A stretch of 64,000 nucleotides of DNA from a gamma proteobacterium HdN1 (GCA_000198515.1 FP929140.1:186001-250000); one strand, 5' to 3'. Counted from the first letter of the stretch, positions 26,561-35,704 are shown. The notes: a model not told the origin generated them from the sequence alone. Translations and numbers: made by a program.

Positions 26561-26997
26561 AAAAACTGATCCTTCAAACTTGTGAACCAGATCACGCGAA
26601 AAACACCGTAAACTTTCTGACGGTATGGCTGTTTTTGCGTAAAAAACGCCTAAGTAATTGATCTGTAAAAGCGCAAATTCGTCAAAAATATGTGATTGAT
26701 TTTCCACGAATTGCATCACATTTCGAGGCGTGCAATTCAAAAATAGACCCCCTATATTCCAATCGTGAGCGCGGCAAACACGGCTTCTCAAGCAGGAAAT
26801 TAATGCTTGAAGGTGCTCCTAAAACTTGTGGAAACACTTGAAAAACGAGTAACGCGAAGCCTGTAACGCGCAATTTTGTGCCTGATGTAGACGCTTTTTA
26901 AGATGAGTTTTCTAAAAAGCAAAATACGAATTGCAGGCACCTTTTTTTAGCGAATTTTTAGCGAATTACGATCTACCGATCGCCAGGGGTCTTCATC
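26561..26997. other. AT-rich non-coding region before the Gly-rich lipoprotein gene
   Basis: No convincing gene is present. It includes an 8-bp inverted repeat GCTTTTTA / TAAAAAGC (26893-26920) with 12 bases between, and an 11-bp tandem repeat TTTTTAGCGAA twice at 26944-26965. Both are within 110 bases of the next gene's start and may belong to its control region. The part near 26561-26700 may contain decayed N-terminal sequence of the kinase pseudogene. Confidence 0.5.
26893..26965 (+). promoter_or_regulatory. inverted repeat and 11-bp tandem repeat upstream of lipoprotein gene
   Basis: The inverted repeat GCTTTTTA (26893-26900) with TAAAAAGC (26913-26920) could bind a dimeric regulator. 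It is followed by TTTTTAGCGAA at 26944-26954 and again at 26955-26965. No clear -35/-10 pair could be fixed. Confidence 0.35.
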
Positions 26998-28068
26998 ATG
27001 TCAGCAGTCAATGTAAACCTAGTTTCAAACGCCACTTCTTCCAAAGCAGCTTCTTCTAAAGCGGCTTCTTCCAAAGCCATTTTGGGCGCAGCGCTTCTGG
27101 GCCTTGCGCTGACTGGTTGCGGCGGTGGCGGCGGCAGCAGTTCAGGTGGCGATGCCGGGATGACGGGAAGCACGCAAACGGGCAATAGCACCAATCAAAT
27201 TCGTGAAGGCCGATTCCTCGATGCAGCGGTTTCTAATGCACGCTATGTAACGCTTACGCCAGATGGCAAAGTTTCCATGAGCGGGTTTACTGCAGAAGAC
27301 GGCAGCTTTTTCTTCCGCGATGGCGAAACCGTAAGTTTCTTTATCGGTGATATTCTGCTGGGCAAAGCCGCAGCCGCCGGTATCGTAACGCCTTCCGCCC
27401 TCGTTGATGGCGCGAACAGCTCCGATGCGCTTCCGAACATGCTGCGCTTTCTGCAAACGCTGGACACCGATGCCGACCCTTACAACGGCATTCAGATCAG
27501 CCAGTTGGTACACGAGCATTCCACTAACCTGAAGGTTGATTTCGATCGCCTGAAAGGGGATTTTGAAGTGCAGTCGGCGCTCACCGGTCTGCTCGCCATG
27601 GCGACCAACAGCCCGACCATGCCCACGGTATTCGCAGCACTGGACCACTTCCGTACCACCATGCTGAATGCGTATGACAGCAACAGCGGCGAAACGGTAC
27701 TGAACTTGGTCGGTACCAAATGGCGCAGCACCTTCAGCTCCGAGGCCTGCGGTGATACCAGCGTAGAACTCACCCACACCTTCAACAAGCTCGGCCACTT
27801 CACCACCGGCTACCACGACCTGAAACAGCGCGACGACGGCAGCTGCAAAGGAAGCTCGCTGGCGGTATTGATGGCGCTGTATGAGAACGACGACATGTTC
27901 AGCTGCGCCAACGGCTGCAGCCTGACCGACCTGAACCGCACCGTGCGAATCAACGGCCCAGAAGCACACGATGCCACCATCGTTCACGCGCCGGGCACCT
28001 CCACCATCACCATCATTCACCAGTATGACGACGGCCGCGAAGTGCTGGAAACCATGAAAAAAGTATAA
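26998..28068 (+). CDS. lipoprotein with Gly-rich linker, function unknown
   Basis: The protein has 356 residues. After a repeat-rich start (three copies of a Ser-Ser-Lys-Ala-like unit) comes a hydrophobic segment with the lipobox LALTGC, then a Gly/Ser-rich linker, so it should be lipidated and anchored in the outer membrane or exported. The beta-rich mature part contains GRFLDAAVSNARYVT, GSFFFRDGETVSFFIGDILLG and NMLRFLQTLDTDADPYNGI. These are commonly seen in large gammaproteobacterial surface lipoproteins of unknown function. Later cysteines (EACGDTS, GSCKGS, FSCANGC) could pair. Its codons look more biased than those of its neighbours, which may mean high expression. A strong terminator follows. 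I do not recognise a function. Confidence 0.75.
   Translation: MSAVNVNLVSNATSSKAASSKAASSKAILGAALLGLALTGCGGGGGSSSGGDAGMTGSTQTGNSTNQIREGRFLDAAVSNARYVTLTPDGKVSMSGFTAEDGSFFFRDGETVSFFIGDILLGKAAAAGIVTPSALVDGANSSDALPNMLRFLQTLDTDADPYNGIQISQLVHEHSTNLKVDFDRLKGDFEVQSALTGLLAMATNSPTMPTVFAALDHFRTTMLNAYDSNSGETVLNLVGTKWRSTFSSEACGDTSVELTHTFNKLGHFTTGYHDLKQRDDGSCKGSSLAVLMALYENDDMFSCANGCSLTDLNRTVRINGPEAHDATIVHAPGTSTITIIHQYDDGREVLETMKKV
27035..27079 (+). repeat. 3 x 15-bp in-frame repeat in the lipoprotein signal region
   Basis: CTTCTTCCAAAGCAG, CTTCTTCTAAAGCGG and CTTCTTCCAAAGCCA lie head to tail. They encode a Ser-Ser-Lys-Ala-Ala repeat just before the hydrophobic core of the signal peptide, so a change in copy number would lengthen the n-region without breaking the frame. 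Confidence 0.85.
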
Positions 28069-28098
28069 CAACGACGAAGATGACCCCCAACTTCGCTG

Positions 28099-28123
28099 AG
28101 CCCCGGAAACGGGGCTTTTTTAT
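28099..28123 (+). terminator. intrinsic terminator after the lipoprotein gene
   Basis: AGCCCCG (28099-28105), loop GAAA and CGGGGCT (28110-28116), followed by a run of six T, form a 7-bp GC-rich hairpin with a U-tract. It serves the lipoprotein transcript; gmk converges from the other side. Confidence 0.92.
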
Positions 28124-28131
28124 TTATCGTT

Positions 28132-28824
<693 letters not shown>

Positions 28825-29015
28825 TTAGGCCGAATTTCCCGAATTTTCAATTCTGATCTGGGCGTGCCGCTGGGCGAGCGCGCGTTGACTCTAGCCTAGC
28901 CCACGCAGGGGGGGGCTGGCGTTTGGCTGCGCCCCAGCTGCGGTAGGTGCTCGACGCGGTGGGAGCGGTGGAAATCTGCTATCATCGCCGCTCCAAAATT
29001 ACACAGGTATTTTTT

Positions 29016-30353
29016 GTGGACATTGCGATCATCTTCGGACTGATCCTCCTCAACGGCGTTTTTGCGATGTCGGAAATCGCGATCGTCTCATCCAAGCGGC
29101 TGCGCCTGCAGCAGGCGGCGGACAACGGCGACCAAGGGGCCAAAAAGGCTCTGGAACTGTCGGAAGAACCCACCCGCTTTCTCTCCACCATCCAGGTGGG
29201 TATTACCCTGATTGGGATCATGGCGGGTGCCTTCGGTGAAGCTGCCATCGTGCAGCATCTGGAAGCGTTTATCCTAGACTTGGGGCTGAAGGTGGAATAC
29301 GCCAAGCCCGTAGCATGGACGTCCATGGTGGTGATCATCACATATTTTTCGCTGATTTTCGGGGAATTGGTGCCGAAGCGGCTGGCCCTGATGAATCCGG
29401 AATTGATTGCCCGCATCGTGTCCCGACCCATGGACTTGTTGTCGAAGATGGTTCGTCCGCTGGTCTGGTTGCTTAGCCATTCTACCGAGCTGATCCTTAA
29501 GCTGCTGCGCGCTCGCCGCCAAGAAGAAGTCTCTCTGATCGAGGAAGAAATCCATTCCCTGATCAAGCAGGGCGCTGAGACCGGCGTGCTGGATCTGTCG
29601 GAAAAGAATATGGTGAAAAACGTCCTGCGGCTGGATGACAAGCGGGTGGGCAACGTGATGACCCTGCGGGAAGACCTGTTCTATATTGACCTCAATGACG
29701 GTGATCAAGCCAATCTGGCCAAGATCAACAGTGGCCCCTATTTTTGGGTGCCCGTGTGTCGGGGTGGCCTCAATCAGATCGTGGGTATGTTGTCGGTAAA
29801 GGATCTGCTGAGCTCTCGCAGTGCTAGCCCGCAGGCGCCGTTGGAATCTCTGGTGCAATCGCCCCTGTATGTGCCGTTGAGTACCACCCTGCTGGAGCTG
29901 CTGGAACAATTCAAGCAGGCCCGTGATCCGGTTGTGTTGGTGAGGGATCATCATGGCCAAGTTGCCGGCCTCGTGACCATGTCTGATGTGATGATGGCCA
30001 TTGTCGGCGATTTTCCGGTCGCAGACGATGACTACGAGCCGGATTTTGTACAGCGCCAGGATGGTTCTTGGTTGGTAAGTGGCCAGATTGACATTGCCAC
30101 TTTTAAGGACCACTTCGCTGTGCGCAAGCTTCCCGAGGAGAGCAGTGGCCTCTATCACACGCTGGGTGGTTTGCTGTTGACTGTGCTGGATCGGGTGCCC
30201 AAAGAGGCGGATGCTGTGCTGATCCAGAATCTGCGTCTGGAAGTTGTGGATATGGATGGTGCGCGGGTCGATAAGGTGCTGGTTTGTGAAGCAATAGCGC
30301 AAGAGGAATCGCGCACAAGTACAGTAATCCAATCCAGAGAAACAGATCGTTGA
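29016..30353 (+). CDS. CNNM/CorC-type membrane protein with CBS pair
   Basis: The protein is about 445 residues. An N-terminal DUF21 membrane domain (IIFGLILLNGVFAMSEIAIVSSKR and later GITLIGIMAGAFGEA) is followed by a CBS pair with VMTLREDLFYIDL and a C-terminal CorC/HlyC domain (GLYHTLGGLLLTVLDRVP). This family (YfjD/CorB/CNNM-like) is linked to Mg2+/Co2+ efflux and sometimes called hemolysin-like; hemolysis is not implied. I start at the GTG at 29016, preceded by CAGG; an in-frame start at 28947 is possible but adds a Cys/His/Arg stretch. The last 85 codons lie antisense to the 3' end of the MFS gene, a 251-base convergent overlap. The C-terminal tail (EAIAQEESRTS onward) looks like a non-native extension. 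Confidence 0.88.
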   Translation: MDIAIIFGLILLNGVFAMSEIAIVSSKRLRLQQAADNGDQGAKKALELSEEPTRFLSTIQVGITLIGIMAGAFGEAAIVQHLEAFILDLGLKVEYAKPVAWTSMVVIITYFSLIFGELVPKRLALMNPELIARIVSRPMDLLSKMVRPLVWLLSHSTELILKLLRARRQEEVSLIEEEIHSLIKQGAETGVLDLSEKNMVKNVLRLDDKRVGNVMTLREDLFYIDLNDGDQANLAKINSGPYFWVPVCRGGLNQIVGMLSVKDLLSSRSASPQAPLESLVQSPLYVPLSTTLLELLEQFKQARDPVVLVRDHHGQVAGLVTMSDVMMAIVGDFPVADDDYEPDFVQRQDGSWLVSGQIDIATFKDHFAVRKLPEESSGLYHTLGGLLLTVLDRVPKEADAVLIQNLRLEVVDMDGARVDKVLVCEAIAQEESRTSTVIQSRETDR

Positions 30354-31797
30354 AGGACAACACTTGCGCTTGCGTCATGACGCGTGTGGCAAGATGGGCA
30401 ATGGCTGCGCTGGCGGGATCGTTCGCGGCGCCAGCCACGAGTGCGCCAGTTTCTTGCAATGCGTACAAGGTGGGTTCTCGCCCGGTATCAATGGCAGGAA
30501 TGAGCGCATTCCAGTGATGGTCTACCCGAATGTCTAGCAAAGTATCGAGCAAAGCGAGGCCGACGGCGCCGCCTAGGTTGCGGGTAAGGTTGAAGAGCCC
30601 CGAGGCGTTGGGGACTTCGGCTTGGGGTAAGGAGCCTAGTGCAAGGCGCGATGCCGCGACCAGACACAGGAGTACGCCGATACCGCGCACCACCTGAGGC
30701 CAGAAAAAATCATCGAAATCTGAATCGGCCGTCAGATGGTTGTTCATCATCAGCCCAATGCCAAGAATCACAAGGCCCGCAACCAGCAGATAGCGCAAAT
30801 CCACCTTGTCGGTTAGCCGCCCTGCAATCGGTGCAGCCAAGAACATCACTGCACCCGTAACAAACATGATGGCGCCAATTTGCAGGCTGTTGAGGTGGCG
30901 CACGCCGCCTAAAAACATCGGCATCATGTAGACCACGCCGTACAGAGCAATGCCGACGACAAAGCCCATGGCGCAGCCTACTGCGAAATTGCGGTGTCGA
31001 AACACCCGCAGATCGACGATCGGAAAGGAGGATGCGAATGCGCGCCTGAAAAACAGCAGTGCACTCGTTACGCTGAGCAGGCTGATCAGACAGATATGGG
31101 TGTCGTCGAACCAATCGTGTTTGGGACCTTCTTCCAAAACATATTCAAGCGGGCCCAGAAATAACGCGAGGTATAACAGGCCGAGAAAGTCGATTTTGCG
31201 CAGTAGGTGAAATTGTGGTTTGTCGATATCAAGGAGCATCCAGACGCCGATACTGGCGATAATGCCGGGGATGATATTCATTAAAAACAACCAGTGCCAA
31301 CCTGCGTGCTGAGTGATGTATCCGCCCAGCGTGGGGCCGATGGAGGGCGCGAGTGTTGCGACAAGGCCGATGGTGGCCTGCACCGCACCCATGGCTCGGT
31401 TCGGGAAGATGCTGAAGCTCACGGAGTATACGATCGGTATCATTGCTCCGCCCACAAAGCCCTGAATTGCGCGCAGTAGAATCAATTGCTCTATGGTTTG
31501 CGCGAGTACACAGGCCGCGCTAGCCGCAGTAAATGCCGCACAGGAAAGCACGAATGCAAGGCGCGTGGAGAGCCAGCGCACCAGCATGCCGGCGAGCGGA
31601 ATTACGATGATTTCAGCGATCAGGTAGGAGGTTTGTATCCACGAGACCTCTTCGAGGGTGGCTGAAACCCCCGCCTGAATTTCGGTAAGAGAGCTTGCGA
31701 CAATCTGGGTATCCAGAATTGCCATGAACATGCCGAGCAACGCCATCACGAATCCCCACCGCTGTGAAGCAGGTGGCATCGGTTTTAGATCTTCCAT
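30103..31797 (-). CDS. DHA2-family MFS drug/efflux transporter (EmrB-like)
   Basis: The protein has 564 residues. The first 500 form a 14-segment DHA2 major facilitator: MAILDTQIVASSLTEIQAGV in the first helix and QTSYLIAEIIVIPLAG in the second. The motif C-like stretch is ATLAPSIGPTLGGYI, and the last helix reads LFLWIGLLYLCAIPLALL. The 61 residues after the last helix (from HKPAPYRP on) are Pro/His-rich and unlike the family. They are encoded opposite the CorC-type gene. EmrB-type pumps work with a periplasmic adaptor (EmrA) that is usually next door; no intact emrA is seen. So the pump may lack its partner, or use one from elsewhere. The starting ATG is at 31797. Confidence 0.85.
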   Translation of the reverse strand: MEDLKPMPPASQRWGFVMALLGMFMAILDTQIVASSLTEIQAGVSATLEEVSWIQTSYLIAEIIVIPLAGMLVRWLSTRLAFVLSCAAFTAASAACVLAQTIEQLILLRAIQGFVGGAMIPIVYSVSFSIFPNRAMGAVQATIGLVATLAPSIGPTLGGYITQHAGWHWLFLMNIIPGIIASIGVWMLLDIDKPQFHLLRKIDFLGLLYLALFLGPLEYVLEEGPKHDWFDDTHICLISLLSVTSALLFFRRAFASSFPIVDLRVFRHRNFAVGCAMGFVVGIALYGVVYMMPMFLGGVRHLNSLQIGAIMFVTGAVMFLAAPIAGRLTDKVDLRYLLVAGLVILGIGLMMNNHLTADSDFDDFFWPQVVRGIGVLLCLVAASRLALGSLPQAEVPNASGLFNLTRNLGGAVGLALLDTLLDIRVDHHWNALIPAIDTGREPTLYALQETGALVAGAANDPASAAIAHLATRVMTQAQVLSFNDLFLWIGLLYLCAIPLALLLHKPAPYRPAHHPYPQLPDADSGSAQHPPLWAPDPAQSTANHPACDRGHCSPREACAQRSGP

Positions 31798-31900
31798 GCG
31801 AATCTCTTACAAAGCTTAGCGGGTGGCGACCGTGGATGCGGTCGATGAAGGCGGTTCACGCTGCGGTTCGCGGCTGAGATAGGAGACTTGCTGGCTGAAT

Positions 31901-31993
31901 TCACGGGTACCAGTGGTATGAGAGGATCACCAAAGCTGTGATGCCGGCAAATGCCGCGCCTGTAAGAAGGTGTTTGCGTGAAAGTGATGTCAT
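31901..31993 (-). CDS. 30-residue one-helix peptide upstream of the MFS gene, possible adaptor remnant
   Basis: An ATG at 31993 is preceded by AAGGACGG at good spacing. It encodes 30 residues, with HLLTGAAFAGITALVIL forming one membrane segment and ending at YHWYP. In DHA2 operons the neighbour is normally an EmrA-type adaptor, which begins with just such a helix and a Tyr-x-Trp motif. In the next frame, open sequence continues (EFSQQVSYLSREP) for about 28 codons and stops before the MFS gene. It may be a truncated or frameshifted adaptor, or a real small protein. The evidence is the ribosome binding site and the helix only. Confidence 0.35.
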   Translation of the reverse strand: MTSLSRKHLLTGAAFAGITALVILSYHWYP

Positions 31994-32494
31994 GTGGAAC
32001 CGTCCTTGGTGTGGGCGAGCTCTCGTGGAGGAGGGCTTGCCTTGGGTAAATTGGGGTGACTCCGATGATTTTTGTTGTTGGAGTTTGTGCGCCAGCGGTG
32101 TTTGTCAAAAAAGATGCCGTGTGGGTTTTGCTGTCGCGCAAGAGGGGGTTAGTCGTTAATAGACGCGGTGTGGATAAAGAGTGTTCGAATCATGCTGAGT
32201 TGTCCGCACATCCCGCTGCTCCTGCCGCTGTTCTACGCAACGGGCGTTTCCGTGTAGGGAATGAAGGTTCGCCAACCGTCGTTTCTCAATATGCATTATT
32301 ATTGCAATAATGTTGCATTATTCGTATAATTCTCTCCCATGTGTGCCAAAAGCACCTTTCTTTTTCACAAAAAACTGTGTTGATTCAACTATATAGAGTC
32401 AATCAGGTAGAGTTGCTGCAAGTGCTCATGCTGCGCTTCTTCAAAAGCTGCCAAGTGCTGCAAACCCCATTAATCTGACCGAGGTTTTTCCACC
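31994..32494. other. intergenic region between the efflux gene and the acyl-CoA operon
   Basis: No gene of convincing character is present. The last 200 bases hold the promoter and operator-like repeats for the operon at 32495. A long leader of about 160 bases separates the -10 from the first start codon. I see no riboswitch that I could name. Confidence 0.5.
32292..32330 (+). promoter_or_regulatory. promoter with overlapping palindromic operator for the acyl-CoA operon
   Basis: TTGCAA (32302-32307) and TATAAT (32325-32330) are 17 bases apart, a near-ideal sigma-70 promoter. CATTATT-ATTGC-AATAATG (32294-32312) is a perfect 7-bp inverted repeat that covers the -35. TGCATTATT occurs at 32292-32300 and again at 32314-32322, 22 bp apart, so two faces of the helix line up. 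A repressor of the TetR kind bound here would block the promoter. No regulator gene is adjacent. Confidence 0.6.
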
Positions 32495-33481
32495 ATGACG
32501 CCTGAAGAAAAGAAAGCCTTTGAAGCCGAGCTGTACAGCTGGGTAGGCAAGGAGATTATTCCGCCAACGCCCGGCCTTGATTTGGTGAATGAGCCGATGA
32601 TACGCCAGTGGGCTGAGGTGTTGGGGGATGAGAACCCAGTCTATACCGATCGCGCCTATGCGGAAGCCTCCTCAAAAGGCGGCATCGTGGCGCCGGCGTC
32701 GATGTTGTGGATCTGGAGTATGCGTGGCTACCCGATGGCGTTTGCTGCACAGCAAGACCTTTCCAAAGTGGACGGCCAAGTGCGTTTGCACCGCTGGATT
32801 ACCGAACAAGGGCTGACCGGTGTGCTCGGCACCAATTGCGATCAAGAGTACCATCAGGAATTGCGCCCTGGAGATACCGTGATCGCAAATATGGTGGTCA
32901 AATCCATTTCGGAAGAAAAAGCCACCGCGATGGGGAATGGCTATTTTATCGAGACGCTGACCACCTTCAAAAATCAGCACGATGAAGTTGTCGGAACGAT
33001 GATTTTCCGCGTATTGCGATTCACCCCAGCGCAAGCGCCGAAACCGGTTGCCGAAAGTGCCGCCACAGAAAACAAAGCGCCAACTCGGATTCGTTCGGTT
33101 CGTGGTCACGATAACGCCTGGTGGTGGGACATCGTTGAGAAGCAGAAAAAACTGCCGATTCAGCGCTGCAAAGGCTGCCAAACCCTGCGCCACCCACCGC
33201 GCCCATTTTGTGCGGAATGCCAAAGCGGGGAGTGGGATCATATTGAATCAACGCTCGAAGGCGAGGTGTTCAGCTTTATCGAGCTTCATTATCCAGAAAT
33301 TCCAGGCTACAGCTATCCGCTGGTTTGTGCGGTAATTTCGCTGGATGAGGGCACTCGAATCGTCTCGAATATCATCGACTGCAAACCTGAAGATGTAAAA
33401 ATCGGCAAGCGTGTGAAAGGTGAAATTCTGCAAGTCGACGCTGATAACATCATTCCGCAATTTCGCCTTGTCGCTAACTAA
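32495..33481 (+). CDS. MaoC-like/DUF35 fusion, ChsH2 (Shy)-like steroid side-chain hydratase subunit
   Basis: The protein has 328 residues in two parts. Residues 1-180 form a MaoC-like hotdog (QWAEVLGDENPVYTD) that lacks the catalytic His: Asp45 is followed by Tyr50. From about 195 it is a DUF35 domain with a zinc rubredoxin-like knuckle at Cys225, Cys228, Cys239 and Cys242, then an OB-fold. This fusion and order match Mycobacterium tuberculosis ChsH2 (Rv3542c), which pairs with ChsH1 to hydrate the steroid side chain; its DUF35 domain docks the aldolase Ltp2. The next two genes are ChsH1-like and Ltp2-like in the same order. Function is inferred from that context. The start ATG at 32495 follows GACCGAGG by about 10 bases. 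Confidence 0.78.
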   Translation: MTPEEKKAFEAELYSWVGKEIIPPTPGLDLVNEPMIRQWAEVLGDENPVYTDRAYAEASSKGGIVAPASMLWIWSMRGYPMAFAAQQDLSKVDGQVRLHRWITEQGLTGVLGTNCDQEYHQELRPGDTVIANMVVKSISEEKATAMGNGYFIETLTTFKNQHDEVVGTMIFRVLRFTPAQAPKPVAESAATENKAPTRIRSVRGHDNAWWWDIVEKQKKLPIQRCKGCQTLRHPPRPFCAECQSGEWDHIESTLEGEVFSFIELHYPEIPGYSYPLVCAVISLDEGTRIVSNIIDCKPEDVKIGKRVKGEILQVDADNIIPQFRLVAN

Positions 33482-33490
33482 TCAAGTGAG

Positions 33491-33934
33491 ATGAACACTA
33501 TGACTTCTGAAGCACGTACACTCACAACCCGCAAATTTAGCGAAGTTTCTGTGGGCGAAAAATTGCCGAATTTTAATTTTCCGATCAGCGTAAGTTTTGT
33601 GGTGGGTTCTGCCATTGCATCGCGCGATTTTACGCCGGTACACCACGATAAGGCCGCAGCAAATGCTGCCGGCCTTGGAAATGTGTTTCCCAATATTCTT
33701 GCAGATAACGGTTTGGCTGGGCGGTATGTGACCGATTGGGCTGGCCCAGAATCGACCGTGAAACGCATCAATATCAAACTCGGCGCACCGGTTTTACCAG
33801 GCGAAGATCTGAAGTTTACCGGAGAAGTTGCCGCAAAAGACGATGCAACCGGCATTGTAGAGATCAAAGTTGTGGCAAAAGGCAACTGGGGCATGCACCT
33901 TGACGGCATTGTGCGCGTACAACTCGCCAAGTAA
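33491..33934 (+). CDS. MaoC-type hydratase, ChsH1-like
   Basis: The protein has 147 residues, one hotdog domain. The catalytic D-x4-H pair is present at Asp46 and His51 in RDFTPVHHD; this is the active-site pair of ChsH1 in the ChsH1-ChsH2 complex. The partner upstream lacks it, so the active subunit of the pair is this one. It would add water to the enoyl-CoA made from a steroid or similar polycyclic side chain. It starts 9 bases after the ChsH2-like stop, within the operon. Which steroid or terpenoid is the substrate is not shown by sequence. Confidence 0.8.
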   Translation: MNTMTSEARTLTTRKFSEVSVGEKLPNFNFPISVSFVVGSAIASRDFTPVHHDKAAANAAGLGNVFPNILADNGLAGRYVTDWAGPESTVKRINIKLGAPVLPGEDLKFTGEVAAKDDATGIVEIKVVAKGNWGMHLDGIVRVQLAK

Positions 33935-33960
33935 CTGGCACCGGATTTGAGGAATTAAAA

Positions 33961-35187
33961 ATGGGCAGCAAATCAAAAATTGAATATCCGGTATCCGTTG
34001 CACACGGAGCCAAAGCGGCGAATTTAAGCAATAAATCCGCGATTGTGGGGGTTGGCACTACAGAGTTTTCTAAAAATTCGGGCCGCTCGGAATTGTCGCT
34101 GGCGTGTGAAGCCGTTATTGACGCGCTTCGCGATTCGGGCCTAAAGCCATCCGATGTCGATGGTATGGTCACCTATACCATGGACACCAACGATGAAATC
34201 GAAATTGGCCGCGCGATCGGCTGCAATGATTTGTCGTTTTATTCGCGTGTGCCACATGGCGGCGGCGCACCCACCGGATGTATTGAGCAGGCTGCAATGG
34301 CGATTGCGACCGGCGTTGCCGAAGTGGTGGTGTGTTACCGCGCGTTGAATGGCCGTTCTGGGCATCGCTATTCCGCAGGAGTTTCTGGGAATATCGTCAC
34401 CGGCGACATGATACATTACGGCTGGTATTTGCCTTATGGCCTTTTGACCCCAGCGTCTTGGGTTGCCATGTACCATCAGCGTTATGAGCACCTTTTTGGC
34501 AACACCAAGGATGCACTGGCTGAAATTGCGATTGCGACTCGTGAATACGCTGTAACCAACCCGCGCGCATTTTTCCACAAGCGCCCGCTCACTCGTGAAG
34601 AATACAACAAAGGGAAACCCATTGCGCTGCCGTTTAATCTGTACGATTGCTGCCAAGAATCCGATGGCGGGTGCGCTGTGGTCGTAACGACGCCGGAGCG
34701 CGCCAAGCATCTGAATCACCTGCCGGTAATGGTGAAGGGTGTAGGCATGTGCGCGGAGCGCAATACCGAAGCCATGACCAACTTCTATGCGGATGAAATC
34801 GCGGCGATTCGCTCCATGGATTTGGCTGCGAAGCAGGCGTATGCACAATCTGGCCTCACGCCAGAGGATATTGATGCCGCAATTATTTACGATGCGTTCA
34901 CCGCCATCGTAATGTGGCAGTTGGAAAGCTGGGGATTTGCTGATACCGGCAAAGCTGCGGAATTTGTTTTGTCGGGCGCGCTGCGGAAAGACGGTCGATT
35001 GCCTACCAATACTCACGGCGGCCAGTTAAGCGAAGCCTATATTCACGGCATGAATGGCGTAAACGAAGGTGTGCGCTTGGTGCGTGGTACTTCGAATAAC
35101 CAACCCGCAAAAGTGATCAACAACGTGCTGGTAACGTCTGGGGTAGGGGTTCCGACCGGCGGAATGCTGTTGGGCCGCCCGGATTGA
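33961..35187 (+). CDS. thiolase-fold aldolase, Ltp2 (Sal)-like
   Basis: The protein has 408 residues, of the SCP-2/lipid-transfer thiolase fold. At the position of the thiolase nucleophile it reads HGGGAPTGCIEQAAMAI, with no Cys-Ser-Ser, so it is not a working thiolase. The C-terminal NTHGGQLSEAYIHG is kept. Ltp2 of actinobacteria and Sal1 of Pseudomonas are such aldolases: they cleave the hydroxylated side-chain CoA ester, giving propionyl-CoA and a 17-keto steroid, bound through the DUF35 domain of ChsH2. The order ChsH2-ChsH1-Ltp2 is the same as Rv3542c-Rv3541c-Rv3540c. The first 20 residues look disordered. Confidence 0.78.
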   Translation: MGSKSKIEYPVSVAHGAKAANLSNKSAIVGVGTTEFSKNSGRSELSLACEAVIDALRDSGLKPSDVDGMVTYTMDTNDEIEIGRAIGCNDLSFYSRVPHGGGAPTGCIEQAAMAIATGVAEVVVCYRALNGRSGHRYSAGVSGNIVTGDMIHYGWYLPYGLLTPASWVAMYHQRYEHLFGNTKDALAEIAIATREYAVTNPRAFFHKRPLTREEYNKGKPIALPFNLYDCCQESDGGCAVVVTTPERAKHLNHLPVMVKGVGMCAERNTEAMTNFYADEIAAIRSMDLAAKQAYAQSGLTPEDIDAAIIYDAFTAIVMWQLESWGFADTGKAAEFVLSGALRKDGRLPTNTHGGQLSEAYIHGMNGVNEGVRLVRGTSNNQPAKVINNVLVTSGVGVPTGGMLLGRPD

Positions 35188-35194
35188 TGCGCGC

Positions 35195-35689
35195 ATGACG
35201 AACGATACGAGCGCCTCTGGGTCGAGCATTGAATTGACGCCCTCTTCTGAACGGACAGCCTCCATTCCCGACGGTTTTACCGTGGGGAAGGGGCCTTATT
35301 CCCAGCGAATCGGGCCCTTGGTTTACCGGCGTGAACAGGCAGCCGATGGCCTTTGGACGGGCTGGGTGGGCGTGATGATGGAAGACCATCATATTGGCGC
35401 CAATCAGCGTGGCCATGGCGGCCTGATGTTGACTCTGCTGGATGAGGCCATGGGTCTGAATGCGTTTCTCAATCACGGCAATACGCCGGTGGTGACGGTT
35501 TCTCTTACTACTCATTTTATTGCGGCGACTTTGCCTGGCCATTTCCTAAAAGCAACAGGCCGCGTAGTACGCGCTACGCGCTCGCTTGCGTTTATCGAAG
35601 GTGAGGCGTGGTGTGGCGATACTTTGGTGGGAACTGCAAGCGGCGTTTGGAAATATCTGAAAAAGTCAGATTCATCGCAAAGCAAATAG
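35195..35689 (+). CDS. PaaI-type acyl-CoA thioesterase
   Basis: The protein has 164 residues, with a disordered start of about 25 and a hotdog domain with RGHGGLMLTLLDEAMG, the HGG-x6-D motif of PaaI-like thioesterases. The strand VVTVSLTTHFI and the later AFIEGEAWCGDTLVG fit. It would release CoA from a pathway intermediate or dead-end product. It starts 7 bases after the aldolase stop, so is the fourth gene of the operon. Substrate unknown. Confidence 0.85.
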   Translation: MTNDTSASGSSIELTPSSERTASIPDGFTVGKGPYSQRIGPLVYRREQAADGLWTGWVGVMMEDHHIGANQRGHGGLMLTLLDEAMGLNAFLNHGNTPVVTVSLTTHFIAATLPGHFLKATGRVVRATRSLAFIEGEAWCGDTLVGTASGVWKYLKKSDSSQSK

Positions 35690-35704
35690 AATTCGAGGTT
35701 CGGT

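Noticed and set aside
27142-28071. Long open frame on the minus strand opposite the Gly-rich lipoprotein gene (309 codons)
   Set aside because: It is the antisense shadow of a gene with a lipobox, signal peptide and terminator; its own product shows no domain and is rich in His/Gly/Ala as expected from a mirrored frame.
29274-30332. 352-codon minus-strand frame opposite the CorC-type gene
   Set aside because: The product is His/Gln-rich with no recognisable motif; the plus strand encodes a clear CBS-pair protein.
31785-32141. 118-codon minus-strand frame upstream of the MFS gene
   Set aside because: Composition is Ser/Pro/Thr/His-rich and without pattern; another frame with a good ribosome binding site and a membrane helix is more likely.
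34141-35016. 291-codon minus-strand frame opposite the Ltp2-like gene
   Set aside because: Shadow frame without family pattern; the plus strand has the thiolase-fold gene in an operon.
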